A stretch of 64,000 nt of DNA from an uncultured Armatimonadota bacterium. Its GTDB lineage: Bacteria > Armatimonadota > Fimbriimonadia > Fimbriimonadales > Fimbriimonadaceae. The DNA is taken from contig CAIVDU010000093.1 in assembly GCA_903904815.1 (NCBI GenBank), positions 1 to 64,000 on the forward strand, written 5' to 3'. Position 1 is the first letter of the stretch; each line of letters begins with the position of its first letter. This document shows positions 25,253 to 35,323 of the stretch, piece after piece. Both the position numbers and the translations under genes were made by a program. The notes below the pieces were generated by a model that did not search any database, had not been told where the DNA came from, and saw nothing but the letters and a program-made list of their open reading frames with translations.

Positions 25253-26899
25253 CTAGTGGTTCTCCAATTCCTGACGGGTCGCGATCGGGACGTAGCCGAA
25301 TTCGAAGCCCTTCGGTGGCTTTACGATCAACGCGGGGTCGAGGTTCGCCAGCTTGCCTCTTTTGGGAGGCGGCAGGTAGTTGTGAGTCTTCGGCCAAGCG
25401 CGATGAAGCTTCACGACCTTCTCTTGCATGCGTTCCCGCTCGTCGTTGGTCAGACCTGCATTGAGGAGAGCGGGTTGGTCGGCGAACCGGTACCAGTAAT
25501 AGGTCACGACCGTGCCGTCGCCTAGATGCGCCTTGAACGGACCGGCTACCGGGCCCGGCCGTTTCCATGAACTCCCTGATTCATCTGGCGTCCCATAAAC
25601 TTCTTGCTTTGGCTCAACGGGGCGGTCCCACCTCAATTCCCGAAGACCGGTTTCGGCGGGAACATCGGGTACGGGCACCCACTTTGCTTTGGCGTTGCCA
25701 AGACCCTTTTCCAAGTGGAAGTATTCGGGAAGGGTGACGAGGCGGGCGCCCGTTGTCTTGGTGGTGGACGGTTTCCACTCGTAACCGTAATCCTGGGGAT
25801 CGATGCTGATCGGGGTCGCGAAGGAGTTCCAGTCGAGCGGTATCTTTTTCTCAGACCCGTCGGAATTTCGAGAACGGATCTCCCAGGTTGCGTACCCGCC
25901 CTTCGTGAATGTTCGAACATGAACGCCTTGAGGATCGATCGCTCCCGAACTCGGAGGACCGCCGGCGAACCAGGCCGATACGGAATTCCAGAGTGCTTGC
26001 TTGCTGTAAGCGGTGTCTTGATGCACGAGCACCGAACGACTGCCTTGATTGCGTGGGAACGAGGTAGGCGAGATCCGGGCGTAAGACTCGCCGTTTGATG
26101 CCTTCGCGATACGGCACGGAATGTACTGAGTCTCCATCTGCACCTGACGGTTTGGATCAACCGGTCGCGTATCGAGGAGTTGACCGGCTAGGCGAGGATC
26201 CTTTACCGCCGTGTGCGACCAGAAGTGAGGAGTGAAAAAGGCGACCGGTCCCTTGAAGTTATTCGCGTTCAGGAACAGCGTCCAACTGTTGCCGCCGGTC
26301 GGGATTTGGGCGCCGTCGGTCGTCGACTTGGCATCGCAAAGAGGGAGATTCAAGTAGCCATATCCGAGCAACTCGCCACAAGTCCCCTGTTTTAGATTCA
26401 GTCCATCGATCGGAAAGAGCAACCACGGACTGAGCTGGGCGACCCCGTACAGGCCCTTGGGATCGTCCCAAGACCCTGCGCCGTGAGCCGGTCCGTTGGC
26501 GATCTCCGAGAAATTCGGTCCGACTCCGCCCATGATGAACTTGGGCGTCTCGGTCGGAAAACGAGTATCCGTCCACCAGCCGAGCCCTCCCTCGACATCG
26601 GAATACATGTCTTTGGGAGCAGCCGCATCGTATTGGGCGAACATCCAGGTTCCGGGCAAGCCCGTTTGGAATCGGTGACCCGGGTACGCCTTGAGTAGAG
26701 GCCAAGCCGGAACATACATCGAGTACCCCGCGTTGAAGTTGCGGTCAACCTTTCCTCCCGTCGGCACGATGAGGTAGCCAGCCAGGTACTCGTCCTGAGC
26801 ACCGGCGGATGCAATCGCGAGTGCTGACAGTGCAAGGATGAGAGGGCCACGGAAGAGGCCGCCGAATGAGTGTCGCTGGTTGAGGTCGTTTACATGCAT
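25253..26899 (-). CDS. Large secreted protein of unknown function
   Basis: 548 residues from the ATG at 26897-26899, chosen because GGAGG lies 8-12 nt upstream. The signal peptide is LILALSALAIASAGAQ. The mature protein is rich in Trp, Tyr, Gly and Pro (WAPLLKAYPGHR-like segments, GLGWWTDTRFPTETPKF, SWTLFLNANNFKG, VTYYWYRFADQPALL) with few Cys. It appears globular with no repeats or membrane segments. I do not recognise a family. It is encoded between a GH43 and a zinc alcohol dehydrogenase, so a role in polysaccharide handling is possible. Confidence 0.7.
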   Translation of the reverse strand: MHVNDLNQRHSFGGLFRGPLILALSALAIASAGAQDEYLAGYLIVPTGGKVDRNFNAGYSMYVPAWPLLKAYPGHRFQTGLPGTWMFAQYDAAAPKDMYSDVEGGLGWWTDTRFPTETPKFIMGGVGPNFSEIANGPAHGAGSWDDPKGLYGVAQLSPWLLFPIDGLNLKQGTCGELLGYGYLNLPLCDAKSTTDGAQIPTGGNSWTLFLNANNFKGPVAFFTPHFWSHTAVKDPRLAGQLLDTRPVDPNRQVQMETQYIPCRIAKASNGESYARISPTSFPRNQGSRSVLVHQDTAYSKQALWNSVSAWFAGGPPSSGAIDPQGVHVRTFTKGGYATWEIRSRNSDGSEKKIPLDWNSFATPISIDPQDYGYEWKPSTTKTTGARLVTLPEYFHLEKGLGNAKAKWVPVPDVPAETGLRELRWDRPVEPKQEVYGTPDESGSSWKRPGPVAGPFKAHLGDGTVVTYYWYRFADQPALLNAGLTNDERERMQEKVVKLHRAWPKTHNYLPPPKRGKLANLDPALIVKPPKGFEFGYVPIATRQELENH

Positions 26900-26985
26900 C
26901 GGGGGTCCTCCAAACTTGAGCGGTGTCTCACGGAACGCGCTTTCGCTCGGTAGGGCCAGAGCATAGCCTGAGTGACGGGCCCAGT

Positions 26986-27969
26986 TCACGGCACAAGAAC
27001 GGCAGCCCCTTCAAACCTTCCGGCGCGTAGGTCTGCCAGAGCTTCGTTGGCCTGGCGAAGGGGGTATTTGGTGGTCTTTGTCACGACGCCCATGGTAGGC
27101 ACCATTCGGAGGAAATCGATTCCGTCTTGGCGGGTAAGGTTGGCGACCGACACCAACTGTCTCTCCTCCCAAAGCAATTCGTACGGGAAGGTGGGAACGT
27201 CGCTCATATGAATTCCCGCGCAGACGACTCGTCCGCCTTTCCTAACTGCTCTCAGAGCAATCGGCACAAGACTGCCTACGGGAGCGAAAATGATGGCCGA
27301 GTGCAGAGGTTCCGGGGGCATTTCGTCGGAGCCTCCCGCCCACTTAGCTCCGAGGCTAACCGCGAACTTTTGGGTCACCGTGTCCCCGGGACGTGTGAAT
27401 GCAAAGACCGCCCGACCTTGCTGAACTGCCACCTGCGCAAGAATGTGAGCGGCCGCGCCGAACCCGTATAGTCCTAAGTTCAATCCGTCACCGGCGATCT
27501 TGAGCGAGCGCCATCCAATCAGACCCGCGCACATGAACGGGGCCAGAGACGCTGCCTCTGGGGCTTCCGGGAGAGGAAAGGCAAAGCGCGCATCGGCAAT
27601 CGTCGAAGTTGCAAAACCGCCGTCACGAGTGAATCCGGTGAAGACGGGAAAATCACAAAGGTTTTCGCGACTACTCAGACAATACGGACACGCGCCGCAG
27701 GTATGGCCGAGCCAGGGAATGCCCACGCGCTCACCCACATGAAGGCCAACGACGCCTTGTCCGAGACCATCGATCCTGCCGACAATTTCATGTCCGGGAA
27801 TGATGGGAAACACAGGGTTCGGAAGTTCGCCATCAAGGACGTGCAGGTCCGTTCGACAGACTCCACAAGCTTCGACCTCCACGCGGATCTCTCCAGCGCC
27901 GGGACTTCTGGATGGAAGTTCGACCCATTCGAGAGAAGTGTGGGGAGATTTGAGAATCATCGCCTGCAT
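26986..27969 (-). CDS. Zinc-dependent alcohol dehydrogenase
   Basis: MDR-superfamily dehydrogenase, about 327 residues. The catalytic zinc site is CGVCRTDLHVLDGELPNP plus GHEIVGRIDGLG, and the structural zinc Cys cluster is CGACPYCLSSRENLC. A cofactor motif is present in GLYGFGAAAHILAQVA. The closest group is the AdhA-type 'zinc-binding alcohol dehydrogenase family protein'. The start is ATG 27969 with AGGAAGAAAG before it. Its substrate may be an alcohol or aldehyde from sugar breakdown. Encoded 86 nt upstream of the unknown secreted protein. Confidence 0.86.
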   Translation of the reverse strand: MQAMILKSPHTSLEWVELPSRSPGAGEIRVEVEACGVCRTDLHVLDGELPNPVFPIIPGHEIVGRIDGLGQGVVGLHVGERVGIPWLGHTCGACPYCLSSRENLCDFPVFTGFTRDGGFATSTIADARFAFPLPEAPEAASLAPFMCAGLIGWRSLKIAGDGLNLGLYGFGAAAHILAQVAVQQGRAVFAFTRPGDTVTQKFAVSLGAKWAGGSDEMPPEPLHSAIIFAPVGSLVPIALRAVRKGGRVVCAGIHMSDVPTFPYELLWEERQLVSVANLTRQDGIDFLRMVPTMGVVTKTTKYPLRQANEALADLRAGRFEGAAVLVP

Positions 27970-28177
27970 GTCTTTCTTCCTGTATCCAAAAACCGAATCA
28001 CCGTCCTTCATGGAACCGCAATGACTCTCGACGTTTCCTGTCCACGCGTTCACTGACAGGAACTTTTATGACTGGTTTCTTGCCTTCTGCGCCGCAATAA
28101 TTAGTTTATCAAGTCCCAATGGCTACTGGAAAATCCTTTGTGAAGAACGTCCAGCTAGCCCGCTTCAGTGAATTACT

Positions 28178-29593
28178 ATGCACGCTACTTTAGTTAAGAA
28201 GACGAAAAGCAACTATCAAAGCATCAATCCATTCGATAACAAGTTGATGGAAAGTTATGCTGAATTAGACGATAAGCAACTTGAGTCTGCGATTGCGATT
28301 GCGGATTCCGCATTCGAAGAATGGAGAAAAACCAGCTTCGAGCATCGCGAAAAGATCGTTGCCCGAGCCGCGGCCATCATGCACGAACGAGCGCACGAGT
28401 TCGCAGTCCCGGTGACGCTGGAAATGGGCAAACTCATTGGTGAATCTGAGGGCGAAGTGAAGCTAAGCGCCAAAGTCATCGCCTACTATGCCAAGAATGC
28501 CAAAGAGTTTCTGGAACCCCACCATCTTAAACCCAGGACCGGCGAGGCAGAAGTAGTCAGCAGTCCGTTGGGGGTTCTCTTTGGCGTTCAGCCTTGGAAT
28601 TTCCCCTACTATCAGCTCGCTCGATTCGCTGCGCCGAACATCATGGCTGGGAACGTGGTCATGGTCAAGCATGCGGGGTGCGTTCCTCAGTGCGCCATCG
28701 CTTTTGAGAAGCTGTGGATTGATGCGGGCGCCCCAGTTGGGATCTATACGAACCTTCTGATTTCGCATGAGCAAGTCAACAAGGTCATCGACGATCCTCG
28801 GAACAAGGGAGTCGCCCTAACTGGAAGCGTGGAAGCAGGGAGAAGCGTCGCCGCGAGAGCGGGTCAGAATCTCAAGAAATCCACGATGGAACTGGGAGGA
28901 AGCGATGCCTTTATCGTCCTCGAAGACGCCGATCTTGAGAAGACGGTCAAATGGGCGGTCTGGGGAAAGATGAACAACATGGGCCAGTGCTGTGTCGCCG
29001 CCAAGAGGTTCATCGTCGTGAGCGCAATTGCCGACGCGTTTTTGGAAAAATTCCAGGATGCTCTCGAAAAACTTCATGCGGGAGACCCTATGGACAAGAG
29101 AACGACCCTTGGCCCCCTCTCTACCGAAGGCGCTTTGCTCAAACTGCTCAGTCAGGTGGAGAGCGCGGTCACCAACGGGGCTACCGTTGTGATGGGTGGA
29201 AAGAGAATTGATCGGCCAGGCGCGTTCATGAGTCCGACTATTCTCACCGACATCAAGAAGTCCAACCCCGCATTCAAAGAAGAGTTCTTTGGCCCGGTGG
29301 CCCTATTCTTTACGGTCAAAGACGAGGCAGAGGCAATCGCCTTAGCGAACGATTCCGAATTTGGACTCGGCGGATCCGTGTTCACGAAGGATGTTGCGAG
29401 AGGGAAGGACGTCGCCAGCAAGATCGAGACGGGGATGATGTTCGTCAATCATCCGACCTGGACGACGCCTGAACTACCATTTGGTGGAATCAAGAACTCC
29501 GGCTACGGTCGGGAACTGTCCAGCATGGGAATTCAAGAATTTGTGAACAAGAAGCTCATCCGAGTTGCACCGATCGATTCTTCAGCAGCCTGA
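28178..29593 (+). CDS. NAD(P)-dependent aldehyde dehydrogenase (succinate-semialdehyde type)
   Basis: 471 residues. GVQPWNFPYYQLAR, MELGGSDAFIVLEDAD with the catalytic Glu, and NMGQCCVAAKRFIV with the nucleophile C272, followed by EEFFGPVALFF and ELPFGGIKNSGYGREL. The best match is the succinate-semialdehyde dehydrogenase/GabD-Sad subgroup, but specificity is not certain. Divergent from the alcohol dehydrogenase across a 208-nt gap, so alcohol-to-acid oxidation may be coordinated. Confidence 0.88.
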   Translation: MHATLVKKTKSNYQSINPFDNKLMESYAELDDKQLESAIAIADSAFEEWRKTSFEHREKIVARAAAIMHERAHEFAVPVTLEMGKLIGESEGEVKLSAKVIAYYAKNAKEFLEPHHLKPRTGEAEVVSSPLGVLFGVQPWNFPYYQLARFAAPNIMAGNVVMVKHAGCVPQCAIAFEKLWIDAGAPVGIYTNLLISHEQVNKVIDDPRNKGVALTGSVEAGRSVAARAGQNLKKSTMELGGSDAFIVLEDADLEKTVKWAVWGKMNNMGQCCVAAKRFIVVSAIADAFLEKFQDALEKLHAGDPMDKRTTLGPLSTEGALLKLLSQVESAVTNGATVVMGGKRIDRPGAFMSPTILTDIKKSNPAFKEEFFGPVALFFTVKDEAEAIALANDSEFGLGGSVFTKDVARGKDVASKIETGMMFVNHPTWTTPELPFGGIKNSGYGRELSSMGIQEFVNKKLIRVAPIDSSAA

Positions 29594-29753
29594 GGCTGCA
29601 AGTCGCTGCGCAGTGAGATTCGACCAAGTGACAGCAACCATCGGATCTCCTGGGTAAAGCGGAAAATCTGTCCGCGTTCTTATGAGCTTTGGGCTCAAGG
29701 AAAGGCGACCAGCGTGCCATGTCTCTGCCTGACATGGCAAGCTGAAGTGCTCC

Positions 29754-32045
29754 ATGAAATGCCTTTTCAAGATTGCTGCCCGTCATTGGGGCTCCGTCGC
29801 GTTCACGCTGCTGTGTTTACATGGAATCGCCGCATCACCCAGGGCAGCGACTAAGGTATTCGGCATTGCCGGGAAAACCGACATCCAAGGGCAGGCAGTG
29901 GCGGATCAGGCGGGTGAGACTTTACTGAGAACCGAGCCCGGGTCCCCCCTCAAAGACTACGGATTGAAGCCATACGCCCACGTTTCCCATGCCTTGCCCC
30001 ACGTGGAAACCAAGGCATGGAAGCTCATTTGCGCGTTGCCTCACAACAGCCAGTTCCAACCTTGGATCGAGGTGGTCGGCCCGGCCGGAAAGGAGATCCA
30101 ATTCAACTCGACCAACCCACTGGTGCTGTATTTGACCCCAACAGAAACATGCACGACCTTGGCGGGCGCAGGGGAATATGAGGCGAAGAACTGGATCAGC
30201 GGCGAGGGCGCCACATACACAGTCCCGGCTGGCGTGACCGTGAAAGCGGTCAAATACCGCGAAACCGGTTACGACACCACCTTCGCGGGGTCCTTCGAAT
30301 GCAACGACGAGGACTTCAACATCCTGTGGCGGAGAGCCGCGAGAACGGCCTACCTGTGCATGCGAGATCACTTTTACGACTGTCCAGATCGTGAGCGCGT
30401 CGGCTTTTGGGGTGATGGAACGCCGGAACTCGATCAGTGCTTCTACATCTTCGATGCCAAATCGCATCGGCTCTGCAAGGACTTGGTGTTGCGACCACTG
30501 GAACCGAGTTTCTATCCCGGGCAGCATCTAGAGTTTCTCGGTGAATACGGTCTCTGGTTCTACTATCTCCACACGGGGGATCTCGCCTCCATCAAGGCGG
30601 TTTACGACTCCATCAAGACGTTCCTCTTCGACACCTATCAATTCGGCAACCAAAAGACGTGGTTTGATTGGGGCAACGACAGTAAGGACACCAGTGTCAT
30701 CGAGAATTGTTTCGAATACATCGATCTCGGTGCCCTTCGCAAGATGGCCGTGGCTGACGGTCGACAGGCGGACCTGCCGGCCATCGATGCGAGGCGCAGA
30801 GCCATACAGTCCCACTTTGATGACCGGTTTTGGAAAGGAGCCTTTTACCAGTCCGCCGACGTCTTGACACCGGACGATCGAGCCAATGCAATGGCGGTGA
30901 ACTCCGGGCTTGCGAGTCCCGATAAATGGGAGTCGATTTACGATCGCGTCCTCGCCAAAACGACCAACTCGAGCTGCTTCTTCGATCGTTGGGTCTTTGA
31001 GGCGCTCTGCAAGATGGGTAAGCAGGACAAGGCCCTTCTTCGGATGGCCAGCCGTTACCGAACGATGATCGAGTCCCCGGTCACCACACTCTGGGAGCAC
31101 TACGACCGATGGTGGGCGTCTTGGCTCAACGCTTTTGATGAGGGTTCTTCGCTGAACCATGGCTGGAATCCTCCGGCTCTGGTCCTCTCACAGGACATCG
31201 CCGGAGTCCGGCCCATCGATCCCGGCTGGACCAGCTTCGAGGTTTTGCCCAAAGAAGCTTTCCTGACCTCGATCAAGGTCACGGTTCCCACCATTAAGGG
31301 GCCAGTCAAGGAAGCTCTCCGCAAGACTTCTCGAGAGTACAGCCTAGTCGTCGTAGCGCCTAGGGATACGACTGCCGTGGTTGGGATACCGAAGAGTTCC
31401 TTCTCAGAGCTGGATTCCATTTCGGTGAACGGTGGACTCGTGTGGGATGGCAAGTTTCGGGAGAGTCAGGGCGTTTCGTGGGCAGGAGAAGCGGACGGAT
31501 ACGTTCGATTCAAGGTCGCTGCTGGATCATGGCGTTTTGTCGGTCGAGGAAGGTTGACGCTCGATTCTCCCAAGCCTCCACGACCGACTCCTGCCCAGGA
31601 AGTGGCCCTCGAACGACGAGGTTGGATCGCATCGGCATCTGTTCCCGATGGGAACTTCCTCTTCAGCGGAGCGAAGATTCCGATCGAAGTTCCAGCTGAG
31701 AACGTCCTCGATGGCGACTCCTGGACAGGTTGGCGCGACATGACGCGAACTCAATATCCAGGGCAGTGGTTCCAGGTCGACATGAAGCGGAAGCAGAAAT
31801 TCGACAAGGTCGTCCTCGACAACACTTGGGCTCTATGGGATTCGCCGCAGGCTTATGAGGTAACCACTTCCGACGACGGGGTCCACTGGAGCCGTCCCGT
31901 CGCTACCGGCAATGGCCACCTTGGGATCACGAAGATTACGTTTGCTCCGCAGACGGCTCGCTGGCTCAGGATCACCCAAGTCGGCTCGAGCCCGACCTAC
32001 CAGTGGTCGATTTATGAGCTGAACGTGTTCAGACGCGCAGGATAA
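29754..32045 (+). CDS. Secreted GH78-like alpha-L-rhamnosidase with discoidin-type domain
   Basis: 763 residues. After a signal peptide (to about residue 32) comes a beta-sandwich, then the (alpha/alpha)6 catalytic domain with DCPDRERVGFWGDGTPELDQ, which holds the acidic catalytic region of GH78. LWEHYDRWWASWLNAFDEG and SLNHGWNPPALVLSQDIAGV are also typical. From about residue 640 an F5/8-type C (discoidin) fold follows: VLDGDSWTGWRDMTRTQYPG, then YEVTTSDDGVHWSRP and WLRITQVGSS. Likely removes rhamnose from rhamnogalacturonan or glycosides. The catalytic domain is shorter than in many GH78 enzymes. Confidence 0.82.
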   Translation: MKCLFKIAARHWGSVAFTLLCLHGIAASPRAATKVFGIAGKTDIQGQAVADQAGETLLRTEPGSPLKDYGLKPYAHVSHALPHVETKAWKLICALPHNSQFQPWIEVVGPAGKEIQFNSTNPLVLYLTPTETCTTLAGAGEYEAKNWISGEGATYTVPAGVTVKAVKYRETGYDTTFAGSFECNDEDFNILWRRAARTAYLCMRDHFYDCPDRERVGFWGDGTPELDQCFYIFDAKSHRLCKDLVLRPLEPSFYPGQHLEFLGEYGLWFYYLHTGDLASIKAVYDSIKTFLFDTYQFGNQKTWFDWGNDSKDTSVIENCFEYIDLGALRKMAVADGRQADLPAIDARRRAIQSHFDDRFWKGAFYQSADVLTPDDRANAMAVNSGLASPDKWESIYDRVLAKTTNSSCFFDRWVFEALCKMGKQDKALLRMASRYRTMIESPVTTLWEHYDRWWASWLNAFDEGSSLNHGWNPPALVLSQDIAGVRPIDPGWTSFEVLPKEAFLTSIKVTVPTIKGPVKEALRKTSREYSLVVVAPRDTTAVVGIPKSSFSELDSISVNGGLVWDGKFRESQGVSWAGEADGYVRFKVAAGSWRFVGRGRLTLDSPKPPRPTPAQEVALERRGWIASASVPDGNFLFSGAKIPIEVPAENVLDGDSWTGWRDMTRTQYPGQWFQVDMKRKQKFDKVVLDNTWALWDSPQAYEVTTSDDGVHWSRPVATGNGHLGITKITFAPQTARWLRITQVGSSPTYQWSIYELNVFRRAG

Positions 32046-32092
32046 AGTCTTCGGTCATGAATCAGGTCAGGTGACAATACGTCCAAACTTCC

Positions 32093-33091
32093 GTGATGCT
32101 GTTCGCGGCTCCTTTTATTTCTGCGCCGCCGACCTATGAGGCGGTCAATCTGCCCATCACTCTTGCGGAGATGTACCGGGTCGCAATGAATGATCGGGGG
32201 ACCATCGTGGGAACCCGTCTCGTCGGCCCCAACAAGTATGAGGGCTTCGTCTACTCGAACGGTAGGTTGGTTTCGCTGGCTGGGGATGCGCCTTGGGTGG
32301 GTGGAGTGAATGGCCGTGACGAGGCCGTGTTTAATGGAGGCGGCAAAATCGTTCTCTGGAAGAACGGATGCCTCACGACCCTGGTTCAGCCAAAACCCGG
32401 GTATCTAGCCAGCGCCAGCGGATTCGACAATGAAGGGCACATCTTGTGGAACCGAGTCAACGAAGCCACTTGGCAATGCCGAATTTTTTTCTATCCTGAA
32501 CGTAAGAACAACCCCTTCCGTGATGAGAACTACGGAGCGGCTTTCTGTAACAACATGGGACAGATCGTGCTCGCTTCGTCGGGGAAGCCACCGGATGGGC
32601 GCGTCCACATGTTCTTGTGGACCAAAGGGAAGGCGGTTGAAGTCCAAGTGGCGAACCCTGAGGCGACATCTCGGATTACGGGCCTAAACGACCAGGGCAT
32701 TGTGGTAGGCGTGTACAGCGTTCGGACCATCAAGAGCATGGATGGAGATCATGCGTTCAAATGGCAGGCCGGAAAATGCACTGAGCTCCCCGTCTTTACG
32801 CCGAACCGGTTTGCCTTCAGTTCGGCGAAGGCAATCAATAATCTTGGTCAGATCGTAGGCACATGCAACTGGTTGTTAAATAACGGTGGCGATGCTGGTC
32901 CGGGACCTCAAAGCGTTGCCACCCTGTGGATGGAAGATCACATCTACGATCTCAATCAGTTACTCGCTTCGAAGGAACGGGTGAACCTCTATGAGGCGGT
33001 GGCCATCAACAATAAGGGGCAAATCTTGGCGATGGGCCAGATTCCCGGCCAGCGTGCGATCCAGACGTTCTTGCTTACGCCAAAACCGTAG
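32093..33091 (+). CDS. HAF-repeat extracellular protein
   Basis: 332 residues with a short hydrophobic start (LFAAPFISA). The body is made of degenerate repeats around the pattern 'a-h-N-x-x-G-x-I-V-G-t', for example AMNDRGTIVGTRL, GFDNEGHILWNRV, GLNDQGIVVGVYS, AINNLGQIVGTCN and AINNKGQILAMGQ. These are the HAF-family repeats of extracellular proteins, forming a beta-propeller-like fold. GTG 32093 or ATG 32096 may start. Encoded 47 nt after the rhamnosidase, so probably co-expressed. Confidence 0.78.
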   Translation: MMLFAAPFISAPPTYEAVNLPITLAEMYRVAMNDRGTIVGTRLVGPNKYEGFVYSNGRLVSLAGDAPWVGGVNGRDEAVFNGGGKIVLWKNGCLTTLVQPKPGYLASASGFDNEGHILWNRVNEATWQCRIFFYPERKNNPFRDENYGAAFCNNMGQIVLASSGKPPDGRVHMFLWTKGKAVEVQVANPEATSRITGLNDQGIVVGVYSVRTIKSMDGDHAFKWQAGKCTELPVFTPNRFAFSSAKAINNLGQIVGTCNWLLNNGGDAGPGPQSVATLWMEDHIYDLNQLLASKERVNLYEAVAINNKGQILAMGQIPGQRAIQTFLLTPKP

Positions 33092-33361
33092 CGTTCCACG
33101 GGAATCGTTCCTCGTTTGAGTTAGCCGTTGAAGATCGTGTCCAGTTTTTCACCTAAGCACCGACTCATGGTTTCGAACTAACGCCTTTAAAGGTTAGGGC
33201 TGGATCAAATGGACAAAGCGTTGGAAGCGCGAATTGCCTAACACCCCTCGAAGCGTTTCAACATTGGCCAGCAAGGGAAGACGACCTTAGGTAAAAGCCG
33301 TCCACCTACAATTCTTTCTGCTTGATCTAGGTAAAAACGATCCGCCCCTGACAAAATCAAC

Positions 33362-34405
33362 ATGATCTTCGCTGCACTGTTCCCTTTCATCGCTATGGCT
33401 ACACCCCAAAAGACTTTGGTCGACTACTTCCGCCCGATGAAAGACCACGGCCAGCTTTCCAAGAGTGCCTGGGGAGTCGCAACCGTGGGGCCACGAGATA
33501 CCAGGAACGGGCTTGAGGATCCAGAGCTCAGACATTGGGACTACTGGGACGGGACCATCCTCAAAGGGAAGGACGGGAAATACCACCTGTTCGCGAGTCG
33601 TTGGGATCAGGCAAAAGGACACAACGAGTGGTGGAACTCGAAAGCGATTCATGCCGTTGCCGATCGCCCGGACGGGCCTTATGTAGATAAGGGTCTGTTG
33701 TGGCCCGACGATCAAGGGGGCAAGGGTCATAACGTCATTGCTCTGATCCTGCCGGACGGGCGATACGCGGTGATTGTGAGCGAAACGCGACCGGGAGACG
33801 TGTTCGTTTCGGAATCACCCGAGGGTCCATGGACCCATCTCGGGCAGATCCAGGTTGACGCTAACGGCTTTGACCCCAAAGGGGGTAGAGCTTCCAACAT
33901 GGCCATCTTCCTCCGGCCTGACGGCAAGTTTGCGCTGATTGCCCGCGAGGGATCGATTGCGATCAGCGATAAGGGCATTCTCGGCCCGTACCGACTCCAG
34001 GGGAACAGCATCTACCCGGCGATCCCTAACATGCCTCATCACGATCTCGAGGATCCTGTGATGTGGTTTAGCGGAGGGCTTTACCATGTCGTCGTGAACT
34101 GCTGGAGCGAGCGCAAGGCATACCATCTCACTTCGAAAAATGGAATCGACGAATGGACGAACCGTGGGCTGGCCTATGATCCAACCGTCGACTTCATACG
34201 AACCAAGAACGGGACCCCAAACCGGTGGAATAAGATCGAGCGGCCCAGCGTTTTCCTTGAGCACGGACATGTCGCCTACTTCACGTTCGCGGTGATCGAC
34301 GTGCCGAAAGAGCAGGAAAACGGTAACGACGGTCACGGGAGCAAGCTGATCGTCGTGCCCTTCGACGGCAAGGGAATGGATCGAGATCTGCAAACCGAAC
34401 ACTGA
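33362..34405 (+). CDS. Secreted GH43/GH117-type beta-propeller glycosidase
   Basis: 347 residues, signal peptide MIFAALFPFIAMA. The propeller has blades with HWDYWDGTILKGKDGKYHLF, HNVIALILPDGRYAV, RASNMAIFLRPDGKFAL, LEDPVMWFSGGLYHVV and RPSVFLEHGHVAYFTF. The Asp-Gly-Lys turns and the ED pair in LEDPVMWF fit GH43/GH117-like enzymes, but I cannot place it in a subfamily. The upstream 270-nt gap (33092-33361) shows no gene. Confidence 0.72.
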   Translation: MIFAALFPFIAMATPQKTLVDYFRPMKDHGQLSKSAWGVATVGPRDTRNGLEDPELRHWDYWDGTILKGKDGKYHLFASRWDQAKGHNEWWNSKAIHAVADRPDGPYVDKGLLWPDDQGGKGHNVIALILPDGRYAVIVSETRPGDVFVSESPEGPWTHLGQIQVDANGFDPKGGRASNMAIFLRPDGKFALIAREGSIAISDKGILGPYRLQGNSIYPAIPNMPHHDLEDPVMWFSGGLYHVVVNCWSERKAYHLTSKNGIDEWTNRGLAYDPTVDFIRTKNGTPNRWNKIERPSVFLEHGHVAYFTFAVIDVPKEQENGNDGHGSKLIVVPFDGKGMDRDLQTEH

Positions 34406-34633
34406 GCCGCCAGAGAAAGCGCGCCAAAGGGACTTCGGAAAGTTTGCAGTTGGTGGTTGGAGCGAATTCTTGGGAAGCCAACTTTCGTCGGTGGTTGTCA
34501 GCGGTCCGCTCACGAGTTCTGATATTTAGAATCAGCCGACAGGTCCCATGGTATGGAGCTGGCGGCTGATAATCGGATTAGTCCCCGAGATTCGTTCCCC
34601 TTCCTTGGAGCCGCGAACGTGGGGCGCGAGCCG

Positions 34634-35323
34634 TTAGTCGTCCAACCAAGACCAGTTAACCGAAATCTGGTTGTCGACGGATATCACTCCAGGCGCGGCC
34701 CAAGCGGTCCTCGCCGCATCTTCTTTCTCGGCGTAGGTTCTTACCTTTCCGCGCAGAGTGACGCTGCTCCCCAAGGCAGTGACGGTGACTTCGTCTGAAT
34801 CGAGGGCGGAGCTTCTTTTGAGCGCAGCCTGAATGTCCGACTCGATTCCAACCGCTGAAACCTGGGGTTTGATGCTGATTTCGTTAGAGACTCCTTTGAC
34901 CCCCAAGAGGTAGTGAATGGCATTCTCCGCTGCATTCTTTTGATACCACCACGGGACTTCTCCTTCTAGGGTGACCCAACCATCACGGACGGTTACTTTG
35001 ACTGCATCGTCCGGGACCGAAGGCGCCCACTTGATCTGTTGGCCAGCTGCCGCCGCAATGTCACTATCATTTCTGTCCAGGGAGCCGGGCAGCTTAATTT
35101 GAATTTCGTCGGCGATGGCGTTTACTCCGACCACTCGCTTGGCGGCGCGAATGGCGTGGGACTTTTCCCAATAGCTTGAAGTGTAGCCATTGAGGGTTAC
35201 GGTTCCGTCCTTGACGAGGACGCCGATGTCACTGGTCTTCACGCTAGGCTCATATTTGAGTTCGGAAAGAATGTCGTTCTTGAGGTCAACGTCGCTGACG
35301 TTCTTGTTCATGGTTGAATTCAT
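34634..35323 (-). CDS. BON-domain protein with three BON repeats
   Basis: 229 residues without a signal peptide. Three BON domains occupy about residues 10-78, 85-155 and 160-225, each with the V-x-x-G-x-V-x-L-x-G signature: VLVKDGTVTLNGYTSS, VTVRDGWVTLEGEVPW, VTALGSSVTLRGKVRT. BON domains bind membranes or metabolites, and three-BON cytosolic proteins are linked to stress tolerance. GGAG lies 8 nt before the ATG. It is divergent from the CDF gene. Confidence 0.88.
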   Translation of the reverse strand: MNSTMNKNVSDVDLKNDILSELKYEPSVKTSDIGVLVKDGTVTLNGYTSSYWEKSHAIRAAKRVVGVNAIADEIQIKLPGSLDRNDSDIAAAAGQQIKWAPSVPDDAVKVTVRDGWVTLEGEVPWWYQKNAAENAIHYLLGVKGVSNEISIKPQVSAVGIESDIQAALKRSSALDSDEVTVTALGSSVTLRGKVRTYAEKEDAARTAWAAPGVISVDNQISVNWSWLDD

